From Bactericera cockerelli (lineage: Eukaryota > Arthropoda > Insecta > Hemiptera > Triozidae), in contig CM044959.1 of NCBI GenBank assembly GCA_024516035.1, positions 37,227,876-37,291,875 on the forward strand: a DNA stretch of 64,000 nucleotides, in the 5' to 3' direction. Under the pieces are notes generated by a model. That model made no database searches. It worked only from the letters and a program-made list of their open reading frames with translations, and was not told where the DNA came from. Shown here in pieces: positions 46,574 to 57,527 of this stretch; the stretch's first letter is position 1; each line of letters begins with the position of its first letter. The translations under genes were made by a program, and so were the position numbers.

Positions 46574-46706
46574 TTGGGGCAGAATTAATGGACGTTTTTG
46601 TAATACCTCTGTGGCGCTAAGTCACGGATTGCCTACTGTGTAAGATAGGGAAAACCGACACTTAGCAAGGACTTGTGATATAGAATTTGTCCAATAATTT
46701 CGCCCT
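46574..46706. mobile_element. small MITE (133 bp)
   Basis: The left GGGGCAGAATTAATGGAC pairs with the complement of the right end, GGGCGAAATTATTGGAC. Interior 'gtaatacctctgtggcgctaag' recurs in a diverged copy at about 53546-53666. The duplication is not clear. Confidence 0.55.
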
Positions 46707-47811
46707 TAGTGAATATCTAGTAGTTGTGACTTTTAGACTTAGACAGTATAATGAGAGATAATAGCATTTACCTACCCAACAATTTGTTGGATTAGAGTGA
46801 CTACATATATGTCTCATTGGGTGCACCCATTTAGTGTCCATAATCTCAAATAATTATTTGTGCGCACTTAAGAACAATTCCACGTATAGAAGACAGTAGA
46901 CAATTAGACTTACCTACATACGATTATGTACCTATTATGTATCAGTAATTTAGAATAATAAATTTAATATTAATTTATGTATTCATTATAGTTAAATATA
47001 CTTATGTAGGTAGAATAGCCATAACAATAACAATAGTAATATAGATAGTAAATATATTTGCACAGGTACGTATGACACAAGATTTCAAACATGAATATGA
47101 AACCAATACACTCCTATACTAAGTAGTACACCAATACACTGCACCTATATCCTACATATGCCTAAACAGTAGACATAAATATATTATACACTCCTATTAT
47201 AGATAGAGGCTATTGCAGTGTGGCATATTCAATAAGGCACCCCCTGTGTATACAAATTCAGCCGAGGTATGCCAGGAATGCATGCAGGGAAGTACAGTAA
47301 GGACGCTGGTGCATGCCTAGACAGGGTGGCCGAATTATTTGGGTTCCTCGGTTTGACTATGGAAATCAACCGCCCTGATTTAGATTCTTAAGGCGACGGA
47401 CGGTGGTTCGAGTCCAAAGTCCAGTAAAGAAAAAATTAAATCAAGTTCGAGTAACATCACATCATTCACTTTGGAACCCAGTACGGATATCATGAATATC
47501 ATACTTTATTGCTCACGACTAATTTCTAAACGTAATCTAGTAGATACTCATCTTACCTTGTAACTTTATGTATTGACAATAATTATCAATAGCTACCTAA
47601 GTAGGTACCAGTAGCACTACCAGTTATGGTACATTCAAAACACCCAAACCTATTAGATACTTACCACCCAAACCTATTTAGGTTTTGTTTAAATTTTTCC
47701 TAATATATTCAAACCTTAGATACTTAATTACCTAGTTACTACTTATTTTCTCTTTTTTCTGTCAGTCAAAGTTATTAGATTGTAAACTGGAACTGACTGT
47801 TATACCTACTA
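46707..47811. other. no gene; decayed SINE A near 47365-47485
   Basis: 47365-47485 reads 'taaggcgacggacggtggttcgagtccaa', a shortened family A head. The surrounding DNA is rich in TAGGTAC-like phrases but has no exon. Confidence 0.4.
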
Positions 47812-47935
47812 TTGGCTGAATCGATAAGATAGGGGACTCGTAACTTGGAGGTCTAGACCCGAGTACGGAAAATTTCAGTGAGGCAGGATTGAGTAATTAC
47901 GACTTTTATGATTGACAAACAAAAATACGTATTTG
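47812..47935 (+). repeat. SINE family A, diverged
   Basis: 'ggctgaatcgataagatagg', 'actcgtaacttggaggtcta' and 'aggattgagtaattacgac' line up with the family A head and body. Confidence 0.55.
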
Positions 47936-48104
47936 ATAACAACCCTACATGCATTAGTTGTCAAGTGGAGAGTCTTTTAATTCAAGATCCGTGAGTTTGA
48001 ACCCGTGAATTTAGCTGTTCTTTCGTTAATCTGGCCCAACATAGGTGGTGCTGTATCCGAAATACCATTAAAAAAACTTCTGATAACGAATAGGTACCTC
48101 AAAC

Positions 48105-48476
48105 CTAAAAGATTTCGACTAAAATCAATGTCATGTAGGTACAAAAGTGCCAAGTAGGTAGTTGATGTAAACAAAGCAGCATTTCAAATTTATATTTGAT
48201 CCAATGCCAGAAAAAGCCATGGTTCAGTTGCAGTGTCCAACTGTCCATTATCATTGCATCAGGCACCATCAATAATTTAATACAAGACGCGTGTATAGCT
48301 TTTGGACCCAGGAACAGAATGCAGCTAAATGCCAGAACAGTCCATACGATTGACTTCCTTGATGGATCGCCAGAGTTTGCCAAAGTTTGTATTTCCAGGG
48401 TCGCCATTGTCTTATATTTATGGACATAGACATATTTATTATGGTTACACAAAACATGGATACCTAACATAGACAC
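48105..48476 (-). other. unrecognised open segment, both strands open
   Basis: A 123-codon minus-strand frame (with an internal ATGGCGACC in good context near 48405) overlaps a 77-codon plus-strand frame. Base composition is more balanced than in the neighbouring DNA. I recognise no domain on either strand; the minus frame has a hydrophobic stretch (VWTVLAFSCILFLG). It may be a fragment of a mobile element, an exon, or chance. Confidence 0.15.
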
Positions 48477-48622
48477 TCAAGATTTTTCTGTAGCTTGCTG
48501 AGTCGCATACAAAAGTTTGGCTGGAACTAATGTAAAAGGGTGATATGACTGATAGTAGTTAGATATGTACCAAACAATACAGGATTTTTACAAAAAACAT
48601 AAAAAAACACTGCCAATTATGG

Positions 48623-49320
48623 ACACAATACTTCCTCGTGATTGTTTCACATTGTGTACACGTGCGAATTTTGAGTTTTTATACTAAATTACTTGTATCT
48701 CCGAAACGGCTGAACCGATTTTCTTCAAATTTGTTTTATATGGTAGAAAACCGTTTTTTCTACATTCTAGATTCTACAAAAAATTCTGTATTGGCAAGTT
48801 GTGGTCCTTATTTTTTGACTTTTTTGTCCAAAATTTCGGATTTTCTTAAATATCAGAGTCAAATTATAATTCATTAAAAAATATAGATAAATAGCCTGTG
48901 TAGAACATTAATATGCATATACATACAAAATTTCATCAAAATCGGGTGTACCGTTCACGAGATATAAGCATTTAAGTAAAAAGTTAGTGGTCAGGCGCAT
49001 GGTCTCTTTCACCCAGAGCCGCTAGTACGAATTCGATGAATTTAAAATGGGACCATCTACAGAATGTCTCCTAGATGTTTACAAAATTTCATCAAAATCG
49101 GTCGATTAGTTTCCGAGATTTGCGCGTTACAAGGAATCGTTTTAACAGACAGACAGACCGACAGACCGACAGACGGACACAAAACCAAATTTGCTCAGGA
49201 GGTTATGAAACGTCCAGAAATATGAAAAAAGTTGAAATCGGAGCAAAAAAATATTTTTTTTTACAAAAACGAACACAATACTTCCGATTTCTAATATTAG
49301 AAATTTCTCGGAAGTAAAAG
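48623..49320 (+). repeat. unclassified interspersed repeat with GACA/GACC run
   Basis: Contains recurring phrases 'aaaatttcatcaaaatcgg', 'ctccgaaacggctgaaccga' and a run of ACAGACAGACC units (49146-49181). It ends with 'cgaacacaatacttccg' and 'aaatttctcggaagtaaa', also seen alone at 42752 and in part at 63270. Such phrases are familiar from arthropod repeats. There is no coding region; the 80-codon frame simply translates the repeat. Confidence 0.55.
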
Positions 49321-49435
49321 GCAGCGGACTTGTAACCTATTAGAGGTCGGTGTTCCAAGTCCCTATTTCAGCGTAGATTTAGTAAAGCAAAAGTTTGAGT
49401 TGTTGTGATATCACGAAAGTGATTAACACAAATAT
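49318..49435 (+). repeat. SINE family A
   Basis: GGCAGCGGACTTGTAACCT, GAGGTCGGTGTTCCAAGTCC, then CAGCGTAGATTTAGTAAAGC and ATATCACGAAAGTGATTAAC. It directly abuts the preceding repeat. Confidence 0.75.
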
Positions 49436-49984
49436 GATAACTTTACTGAGGCCAAATGTTGTTCACAGCTATTTTTCATTTCTTTTTGTCCATGAATATA
49501 GACTTTTCATACTCCGCAATCATGACAGAAGGCAGTATCGTCTAGAGTGGAGCCTTCCATATGTTATTATTAATTTCTTTTGCTTATGTAAAATTCTGAG
49601 GAGCTATTGAACGGATTAGAGCGCAGTTCAGAATTCTCATAGAAATTGCGACTTGACACAGATGTTCTTGTGACTTAGATCCGGATGATTAATGAACCCG
49701 CGACCTCCAGACCTCTTGACCCTCGGCTCTAATTAACTGCCCGCTGCTCCCACTAATTAAACAGAAGATCCTTTTCTTTTCCAGGCCAAGTACAGCGAGT
49801 CTTCTCATGGAATATAACGAGTGAGGACGTACATAATTATAATATGACTGAATTTCATTCTGTTGGTATATTATACATAATTATTTAAGTTCAAATTTGT
49901 ACGTTTTAAATATGTATTATTTACATACCAAAGCATAATAAATAAGACACAAAATCTAATAAAATACATAAAAAAGTGAAGACA
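49436..49984. other. no recognisable feature
   Basis: No exon, SINE head or inverted ends seen. Confidence 0.4.
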
Positions 49985-50260
49985 TGTGAATGCCCGATTA
50001 GCTCAATGGCAAGATGCGGACGGTGCCGGGTTCAATCCCCAGACCCGACAAATTTGTAAGAGATACCTTCCGGTGTGCTAGTGTTGACCCACACTAAATG
50101 GGAAGTAATTGTGTGTGACTTCTCGCCATCAGAGGGAAAACATACAACGGGATGGACAAGCTACAACACAACCACAAGCGTCTACAGTACTCTTGTTTAA
50201 TGGCTGCGAAACAAAAAAGCTGTGAAACACTCATCTTAAAAAATAATAAAAGAAGTATTA
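49985..50260 (+). repeat. tRNA-derived SINE, family G
   Basis: The head TGCCCGATTAGCTCAATGGC with B box CGGGTTCAATCCCC is close to a tRNA 5' half and T arm, but the anticodon-arm region is too short for a cloverleaf. Body: 'gttgacccacactaaatggg', 'gacttctcgccatcag' and 'acactcatcttaaaaaataa'. Confidence 0.65.
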
Positions 50261-50275
50261 AAATAATACAACCAG

Positions 50276-50460
50276 GCAAGGTGAATGCTCAAAGCATTTC
50301 TACGAGTTAACCCTCAGAGTCTCATTATTAGGTTGTCACAAACTCAAATTAATGAGGTAAAATTCATGCACTGGGTGAGATTCGAACCAACGGATCCCCA
50401 CGCCGCCCTGGATTACCAGACTAGCGCGTTACTCACTTGACTTCCAGTGCACCAATAATA
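50276..50460 (-). repeat. SINE family F, reversed
   Basis: 'gtcacaaactcaaattaatg', 'aaattcatgcactgggtgag' and 'attcgaaccaacggatcccc' parallel 33420-33615. Confidence 0.65.
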
Positions 50461-50934
50461 TGGTTCCAGTGTTGATGAGAAAGAAGAAGATAGATGAAAT
50501 GAATTATTTTGACCACCGCATCATTGAACCACATACCAGCTAACACCTTGGACTGGTTTCCAAGCTCAGTATGGTATCCTCACGCACGCCTATGCAATTA
50601 CAATTACCAGAACCATTATGACTGTTAATTAATTTATTACTCTGGAATGCCAACAATGCGAGTCATTCTTACAAGGAGTGAGGCCATGTTATCCTCTTCA
50701 TGAGTCAGATGTAGTAAAAGATATCAGCAATGCTTGTAGTATTCTACAGGATTAGCCAAAAATTAAAAAATCATAAAACACATAACGGAGTACGGGTAAT
50801 TAGACTTTTAGACTAATTATTTATTTAATATCCAACGAATTAGATTTGTCAGTTCCATTATTTTTTTCTGACGAGAACAACAGTCTTCGGTAAATATAGA
50901 TGGTAATTAATAATATATAATGCTTTTTCTTTGT
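50461..50934. other. no recognisable feature
   Basis: No exon or repeat structure recognised. Confidence 0.4.
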
Positions 50935-51205
50935 GTTATTATGTCACAATTTTAGTGGGTAGCGCAGAATCATAGGACTTTACCACTTTAATTTACAATA
51001 TCTTGTATTATTTTTTTGCCTATGATTCTGCCACTGGTCGCTGCTTCACATCAAAGCAGCTACTCATTTTTCCTCACGAGGTATGAGTGGACCCCGAACA
51101 GCCAAGTACAGAGCGGAAAAAATCCTACCCCGCTGGGAATCGAACCCAGGTCACCATGTGTGCAATGCCTAGCGCGCTAACTCACTCTGCCACGGTGACT
51201 ACTGA
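50935..51205 (-). repeat. SINE family B, reversed
   Basis: The complement shows 'gtagtcaccgtggcagagtg', the B box 'gggttcgattcccagcgg', 'ggggtccactcatacctcg' and 'ggcagaatcataggcaaaa'. It is close to 42310-42630. Confidence 0.75.
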
Positions 51206-51297
51206 TGGTAATTAATATTTAACATGGTCCTTTTTTTATTCCTTTTACTTAAAAGAATTTTTTTTTACAAAAGCACACAATGTTCAAGCACACAACC

Positions 51298-51575
51298 TTG
51301 GCCTAGCTTAAACATGCGCGGCTTGCACTCTAGGTGACCCGGGTTCGAATCCCGGCAGGGTCGGAATTTATTCGGCTCTCTACTTTGGATGTCGGGGCCA
51401 ACCCTACACTCGTGAGGACAAGCAGGGTAGTTGTAGAGTGGGCAACGACCAGTGGGGTGGGGGCTTTACGAGATTGATATTGGAAATGATGTTTGGTTGG
51501 AAATATTATGCATTAGCATTAGTTCTCGCAATGTCGATGCTACCCATTAAAAATTGTGAAATTATAACACAAATA
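51298..51575 (+). repeat. SINE family B/D, long form
   Basis: The B box GGGTTCGAATCCCGGCAGGG is followed by 'ggccaaccctacactcgtg', 'gggcaacgaccagtgggg' and the tail 'cgatgctacccattaaaaat'. It is the best-preserved copy of the form at 11640. Confidence 0.7.
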
Positions 51576-52814
51576 TCTAGCTCATTATCTCTCATTATCG
51601 TGCTGCGTCTTCCCATGATAATGTGCGCATAAAACTCCTTGTGCCTCTGAATCACATTGAACAGATAGTACACAATATATGTATATAGTTACTATAGTTA
51701 GGTATCTAGTTCTAGTAGGTAGGTAGGTACCAAGCATATATTGTGGTATCTACCTAATACTAACATCGAGAAATAACATTCTTCTGAATCGTTGGAAAAT
51801 CTATCGATTCCGATGGTACGTATAGTTGGCATAGCTAACATACTTAACAGCCATAGTGGATTGGTTTAATTTATGTCTTTGTTTATCAAAATAAATGGAA
51901 TCTCCCAGATTATGACTGAAGGAATGTACGTACATCTTACTCTGAGCATTCTTGACTGAGGAGTTCGCTGAGACTCATAGGAGAAGGTATTGCATAGATA
52001 GGCCATAACGTGTAGATTAATAAGTGTGGAAACGAGCCCCAGTTTCGTGGACACGCCACATAGCGCGACACCATCGCCGCAGACGGAATATTTCTCGCGG
52101 GCTGTCTCGATAGCTTCATAACGTGTTATTAATTCGTTCCAATGAGGTGATACGATGGCTCTTTGGTTAAGGCGACACTCTCCACATATCAGAGTTGGCG
52201 ATGCAGATGTGACATGTGCAGAATTTTTATATTACGTTGGACTTATTGTTTGAATAATGGGACATGATAGTCCTAATCGAGCACTATAATCACGACAGTA
52301 TTACTGTTTTTTTTAAGATGGGAATATCGTTTCCCTTATTTAGGTAAATTAGAAAGTTCAAAACTCTGTTAACCTGAAGTATAAATGGTTTATAAAGGAA
52401 ATTTCAAAAACTTCTGTGTAATATTCCTCAATGAGAAATAAGCCACACAACATATAGGTAACTAATTAATTAATAGGCATCAGGTAAGTAGGTAACTGTT
52501 ACCTACTCAATTATTTTATCTGAATGGTAACAAACGGTAGGGTTCAAATCCCGATTGACACGTACATTTTTCCTCAATAAAAAATGCACAATTTAAACAT
52601 GTTGTACATACATATACCCAATACTTCCTATTACAAAATACTAACAATATGATTTACGAGCGATACCAAGTAATAGTTTTCCTTTGTGTCTCATTAAAGT
52701 AATTAATTTATTATTTTATTAGGGTGTCTCTAGACAACATCCATCTTATAAAGAAGTTGCTAAAGAGATTACTGCACTTCTTGATATCTATTATTCTATG
52801 GGAAGAATTAGTTG
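51576..52814. other. no recognisable gene
   Basis: TAGGTAGGTAGGTACC runs near 51716-51730. 52230-52320 resembles a SINE C tail ('tgaataatgggacatgatag'). No exon is seen. Confidence 0.4.
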
Positions 52815-53095
52815 TAATCGTGGCTGAGTGAGTAGCATACTAGGCTTGCATACACAGTGACCTGCTTTCGATACCCAGTGAGACAATAATTTTTCTCTCT
52901 ATAATTGAATGCCTGGGGTCCACTCATATACCTTGTGAGATAAAAATAAATAGATGCTTTGATGTGAGTACTGTGAGCAGACACCATTGGTGGAATTATG
53001 GTCAAATCAAGCTATTGTATATTAAAAGATAACTTGTGCAAGTTCTTTAGTTCAATGCTACCCACTGAAATAGTGATATAATAACACAAAGAAAC
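52815..53095 (+). repeat. SINE family B
   Basis: 'gtggctgagtgagtagcat', 'ggggtccactcatataccttg' and the tail 'tagtgatataataacacaaa' identify it. The B-box region is mutated ('gctttcgatacccag'). Confidence 0.65.
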
Positions 53096-53914
53096 TTATT
53101 TACTATTCTACTAATAATTATGTACTGTAGTGGAGGTAATTGCACTCTTATTGCTCTGGGGCCCACACAGCCCATATGAACCAAAGTAAATTTAATAATG
53201 ATACTAACTATAATGTGTCTAAACCTTCCTGCAAACTTTATCAAATAGAAAAGATATAATTAATATTATCATGTTTATACACAAATGTAACATACTTATA
53301 TTTTCATTATTTTGTTGATCAACATAAAATAAGTAAAGTATAAGAAATTAGATACCAATATACATTCTCTAGCACAGTTCAGGGAACACACGCAATTTTT
53401 TTTGTTTTGTATAAAATAAATTAGATTAAGGATTTACACTCAATACAGGAAAAAATATTACAACTTATGGAAACAAAAATGTAAACTTGCAAAACAAAAT
53501 ATTTCAGAAAAAAAGTTTATAACATCCTTAATGTATTGTTTCTTAAGGCCAAAGTTAATATTTAAAAAAATTGTAATACCTCTTGGACACTAAGTCTAGA
53601 TTTGCGTATTACTTAGCATAGGATAACCAATGCTGAAGTCATCAATGTCTATTAATTTCACCCTAAATATTTCCATTTTTTCCCTTGCTTCTTAAGTCTA
53701 CAGACTTAGAAAGAACAAAAATCATGACTTAATTATCATGACACTTTAGTTGAAAAAAGAAAGCCAGCTTTGATGAGAGTTAGATCCTTCCAACCCAGTG
53801 GTTTCTAGTACAGAAAACACCCAGGTTGGAAGGAAAGAAAACTCATGTCCCACCAATCCTTTTGTATTATTAGTGTGTTTTATTAGAGTTTAATGTCATA
53901 TTTCAACTTTATGG
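53096..53914. other. no gene; MITE relative at about 53546-53666
   Basis: 'ttgtaatacctcttggacac' and 'ctattaatttcaccctaaat' recall the 46574-46706 MITE. The rest is AT-rich. Confidence 0.4.
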
Positions 53915-54045
53915 TCAGTTATGACAGAGGTTCAACCCTCCACTCGCAGGAAACTAACAAACCTGTTACCCACATTAACCTCACCCAGCCTGGGTTGCAC
54001 CGAGAAGAGCCAGCATCCAAGTCCTAATCTCGCTGGACGTTGCCT
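53915..54045 (-). repeat. SINE family E, reversed partial copy
   Basis: The complement has 'caacccaggctgggtgagg', 'ttaatgtgggtaacagg' and 'gcgagtggagggttgaacc'. Confidence 0.65.
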
Positions 54046-54127
54046 AACTTTGGTGGTCTTAAGAGAACCGGTGTATTCAACAAGCCATTGTTAGGTTTCA
54101 ACTTGACATTCTCCACTTTACTCGATC

Positions 54128-54545
54128 ATGATGGGCATTGGGCATCCTCCTTCATTTGTTCAAATGTTCTTCCATTCAGCATGTTTGTCAGCATTCCAAA
54201 CCTTCTTCTTCCTCTTGATCTTCTTCCTTCCAGATTTCCTTCCATGATGATTCTCTGCAGAAAATCTCTCCTTAGTATGGACCCAGCCAGCTTCTTTTTC
54301 TGTTCATGGTTCTCAATATTTCTCTTTTCTCTCCAACTCTTCTAAATACTTCTTCATTTCTGGCTTTATCTGACCACTTGATTCCTTCTAGTCTTCTCCA
54401 CACCCACATTTCGCAGCTCTCCAGATTTTTTTCCTCCTTCTTTCTCATCGTCCACGTCTCTGCTCCATACAGCACCACAGGTAACACTTTGCAAATCTCT
54501 TCCTCGGTATCCTTTTTGCGATTAAGCTTAACAGTTACATAATAA
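54128..54545 (-). pseudogene. LINE ORF2 C-terminal fragment (non-LTR retrotransposon)
   Basis: The minus frame 54487-54272 reads VVLYGAETWTMRKKEEKNLES, EMWVWRRLEGIKWSDKARNEE and VFRRVGEKREILRT. This is the tail that follows the reverse transcriptase domain in many animal LINEs (LYGxETWT, EMWxWRR, D+xRNEEV). After GPY the frame meets a stop, but the next frame continues with LRRDFLQRIIMEGNLEGRR and ends in a stop at about 54128. A frameshift therefore lies near 54275. Similarity fades by about 54545, so it is a 5'-truncated insertion, as usual for LINEs. No catalytic YADD is present. Confidence 0.85.
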
Positions 54546-55082
54546 TATCAAACAGTTAAAAAGGTACTGACAACTAATTTAGAAAAGATTTTTATCATAA
54601 AACCAAGCTCAAAATGCTCAAATCACAATTACTTATTGTTATTTCAGCAAAAATGCCAAAACTATCTCGATCTTGAAACAAATTGAACTTTTTATGTTTA
54701 TGTTTACATTTGTACCGGGAAGAAATTTTGTGAGGGGCGAGGAGAGGATCCGTCTCACGCGATACAAGCGCTGTCTAGCGCTGAGGACGCGAAGATGTAG
54801 GCCGGCGGGGGGTGGTTTCCACACTTCTTAATCTACACGTTATGGATAGGCACTTACGCAGTTACAGGATGGTTTTATAAAATGGAAATTCAAAAAGGGT
54901 CCCTGAGTCCTAGTGGTGTAGGGTCCTAGGCTTGCACTCACGGTGACCTGGGTTATTCGAATACCGGCTGGGTAGAACATTTTCTACTATGTACTTCATT
55001 CAGGTATCCGCTTCACCGCATACATTGTTAGGAATAATGATTAGTTATTTTTAAGTATGAGTAATGATAGACCCCTTGAGTC
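54546..55082. other. no gene; SINE B head fragment at 54893-54990
   Basis: 54893-54990 reads 'gggtcctaggcttgcactcacggtgacctggg', a family B head. 54715-54830 is GC-richer, with CpGs, but has no exon. Confidence 0.4.
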
Positions 55083-55290
55083 TGTCCCGGAAGCTCAGTG
55101 GTCAAAGCGTCTGACTGGTAATCCAGAGGTCGCGGGTTCGACACCTAGCCGGGACATGACAAGGTATCCTCTCATTTAGGATTTTGACCACCTAGGTATA
55201 CAATACATTTTGGGCTTACTGCTGGAATAATGGGACTCATTAGTCCAAATCGGGCAGTATAAAAAAGGTGATATTATTATTATTATTGTA
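55083..55290 (+). repeat. SINE family C, best tRNA-like head in the window
   Basis: The head (55087-55157) can pair GTCCCGG with CCGGGAC as an acceptor stem. It has GCTCAGTGGTCAAAGC as a D arm and a T arm with GGGTTCGA, and a GGT lies in the anticodon-loop position, suggesting a tRNA-Thr ancestor. The anticodon stem has a mismatch. It is followed by 'gggcttactgctggaataat' and an (ATT)n tail, so it is a SINE. Confidence 0.75.
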
Positions 55291-55517
55291 TATAGAAAAT
55301 TACATTTGTTTATTGTTTGACCAGTTGATGTTTTTCGTGGTAAACCCTAAGGCCAATAAATCCAATTGAGGTGGTCTACTCCCTGTTTATAGTTCCACAA
55401 ATATACTGCTGGTCTACTCTTTGAGTAGACTTTGTTTTCTGGTCGCATTAGAAATAAAGAAGAAACAGGTAATTAAATTCTATTATTTGGTAGAAAGTAC
55501 CTCATTACAGAATTATA

Positions 55518-56403
55518 CAGGGTCTTCATAAAGTCTCACCCAGGCCTAGGTTTCTCCAAAACGACTCAGAATATCAAAAAACGCAAAAACCCGTATTCCT
55601 TTATATTTAGGGGGATTGATTTTCAGCCAAAAATTTTTTGTCTACACGGCCCCAGTCAGGCTGGGCATGGACCAACTTTAAAATCTTAAATAGAATAGTA
55701 TGTCTTGTGGCATATTGTTTTAAAGGTCTTATTAAGAGAAGTTCATTACAATAAATTTCAGTGTGTTACGACTTACCGTTCTCGAGATACAGGGTCGGAC
55801 GTCCTGCGTAATATCCATATATTTTGACCTATAACTCGATAACCGTAAATTATGGAGAAAATTTTTCTTGTTAATAATAACTCCTTATAATGAGAATTTT
55901 CGAACAAGTTATAACTCGACATACTCTGTTGATGTTAGTTTCTGGTCGATTTCGTCAGCCAGCCGGACGAACAGTCGAAAAAAATTTAACGAAAAAACAA
56001 ATCAAATTTTAACTTGTTCGAAAGTTCTTGCTATAAGGAGTTATTATTATCAAGAAAAATTTTCTCCATAATTTACGGTTAACGAGTTATAGGTCAAAAT
56101 ATAGGGATATTACGCAGGACGTCCGACCCTGTATCTCAAGAACGGTAAGTCGTAGCACACTGAAATTTATTGTAATGAACTTCTCTCAATAAGACATTTA
56201 AAACAATATGCCACAAGACATACCATTCTATTTAAGATTTTAAAGTTGGTAAATGCCCAGCCTGACTGGGGCCGTGTAGGCAAAAATTTTTTGGCTTAAA
56301 ATCAATCCCCCTAAATATAAAAGAATACGGGTTTTTGCGTTTTTTGATATTCTGAGTCGTTTTCGAGAAACCTAGGCCTGGGTGAGACTTTATGAAGACC
56401 CTG
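55518..56403. mobile_element. TA-flanked fold-back element, about 394-bp arms
   Basis: TA at 55516-55517 and 56404-56405 flanks CAGGGTCTTCATAAAGTCTC and its complement. Arms run about 55518-55911 and 56010-56403 with scattered mismatches, and a loop of about 100 bp. There is no transposase. The terminal CAGGGT is shared with the elements at 17802 and 23339. Confidence 0.9.
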
Positions 56404-56489
56404 TATATGTGTGCAGTTAGGAATCACATTAAATGTGCTTATCACTCAAACTTCACAAGACGTTGGTTAGAAGGGCCCAATAAGAGGGT

Positions 56490-56585
56490 GAAACCTACTA
56501 AATATTTGCCTTACTTGGGACTCGAACCACTGACATTCAGGTCACGAGTGCACCGCCTTATCAAAGCTACTGAGGTCGGTTAAGT
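56490..56585 (-). repeat. SINE family A, reversed
   Basis: The complement starts 'accgacctcagtagctttga', then 'taaggcggtgcactcgtgac' and 'ggttcgagtcccaagtaagg'. Confidence 0.7.
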
Positions 56586-57262
56586 ATACCTCCCTCTATA
56601 GGAACAAGCTTTCGAAACCTTGCAACCGGAAGAGGATGATGACGGTTAAGTATTTCAGTCGTGATTTAAATATTCAAATAGTCGCAATGAATAACTGTCA
56701 AATGGCGTGCACTTTTATTAAGACATTTAAAAAGGAAATGTGCTAGATGCATTATTGCGAGCTGTCAGATTGCAAGAATGTCAACCGTTCTAATTCATCA
56801 TTGTTAAGGAGCGATGTACATGTAGGTAGGTACATCACTCATAATATACCTACATTACCTACGTAGCTATGTACAATTGTACATAATACCTAATATATGT
56901 ATTTAAAAAGACATACTCAAAATAGATTATTTATTATTATCTCCCTTGCTTTTATCCCATATTAGCTTATGTTGCAACGGGAGTCGGCATTTTTTAAGCT
57001 CATGGTTGAGGTTGGTCGACGTATAGGTACAACTCTCAATATAAGACGTATACTTATACTATGTACATAATATATAATTTACATAAATGTATACTATGTG
57101 CTATGTATGTAATTTATATCAGTCCGCTGCAAGGCACTCGCGCATCCTGCATTTCCGGCTTGATTACGCCACATCTCCTCAAGCTTGATCCACGTATAAT
57201 ATTTAATATATTATCAAGAGTATATAATATATAAATACATCCTTAGAATAATTCTTATATAA
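56586..57262. other. no recognisable feature
   Basis: Rich in TATA and TAGGTA phrases. No exon or element ends seen. Confidence 0.4.
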
Positions 57263-57270
57263 CATCGAGT

Positions 57271-57519
57271 CAGGGCCGTATCCAGGTTTTTGGTCAGGGG
57301 GAGGCCCAAATAGTATAAAAATAATAATGTAGTTGGTTTTTACTGTTTTAATGTTTAGGAATCAACATGTACGTATGTAGCTGATATCTAATGTACCCAG
57401 AAAAAAATTCCAAGGCAGGGGGGCCGGGACGAGAGCCTCCGTTCAAGTGAGAATTTTCAGGGGGGGGGGGTCAAGCTCGAGGGGGGGGGCCGGGCCCCCC
57501 CGCCTTAAATACGACCCTG
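57271..57519. mobile_element. hAT-type MITE with exact 8-bp duplication
   Basis: CATCGAGT at 57263-57270 and 57520-57527 flanks CAGGGCCGTATCCAGG and the complement of CAGGGTCGTATTTAAGG. It is 249 bp and non-coding. It includes G runs of 10 and 9 and GGGCCGGGCCC-like tracts. Confidence 0.88.
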
Positions 57520-57527
57520 CATCGAGT

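Noticed and set aside
49985..50050. tRNA-like TGCCCGATTAGCTCAATGGC start
   Set aside because: Too short between the D arm and the B box for an anticodon arm, and the flank is a repeat family.
55087..55157. tRNA-Thr-like gene
   Set aside because: The acceptor and T arms pair well, but the anticodon stem is mismatched. The unit continues into a body and (ATT)n tail shared with other copies, so it is a SINE head.
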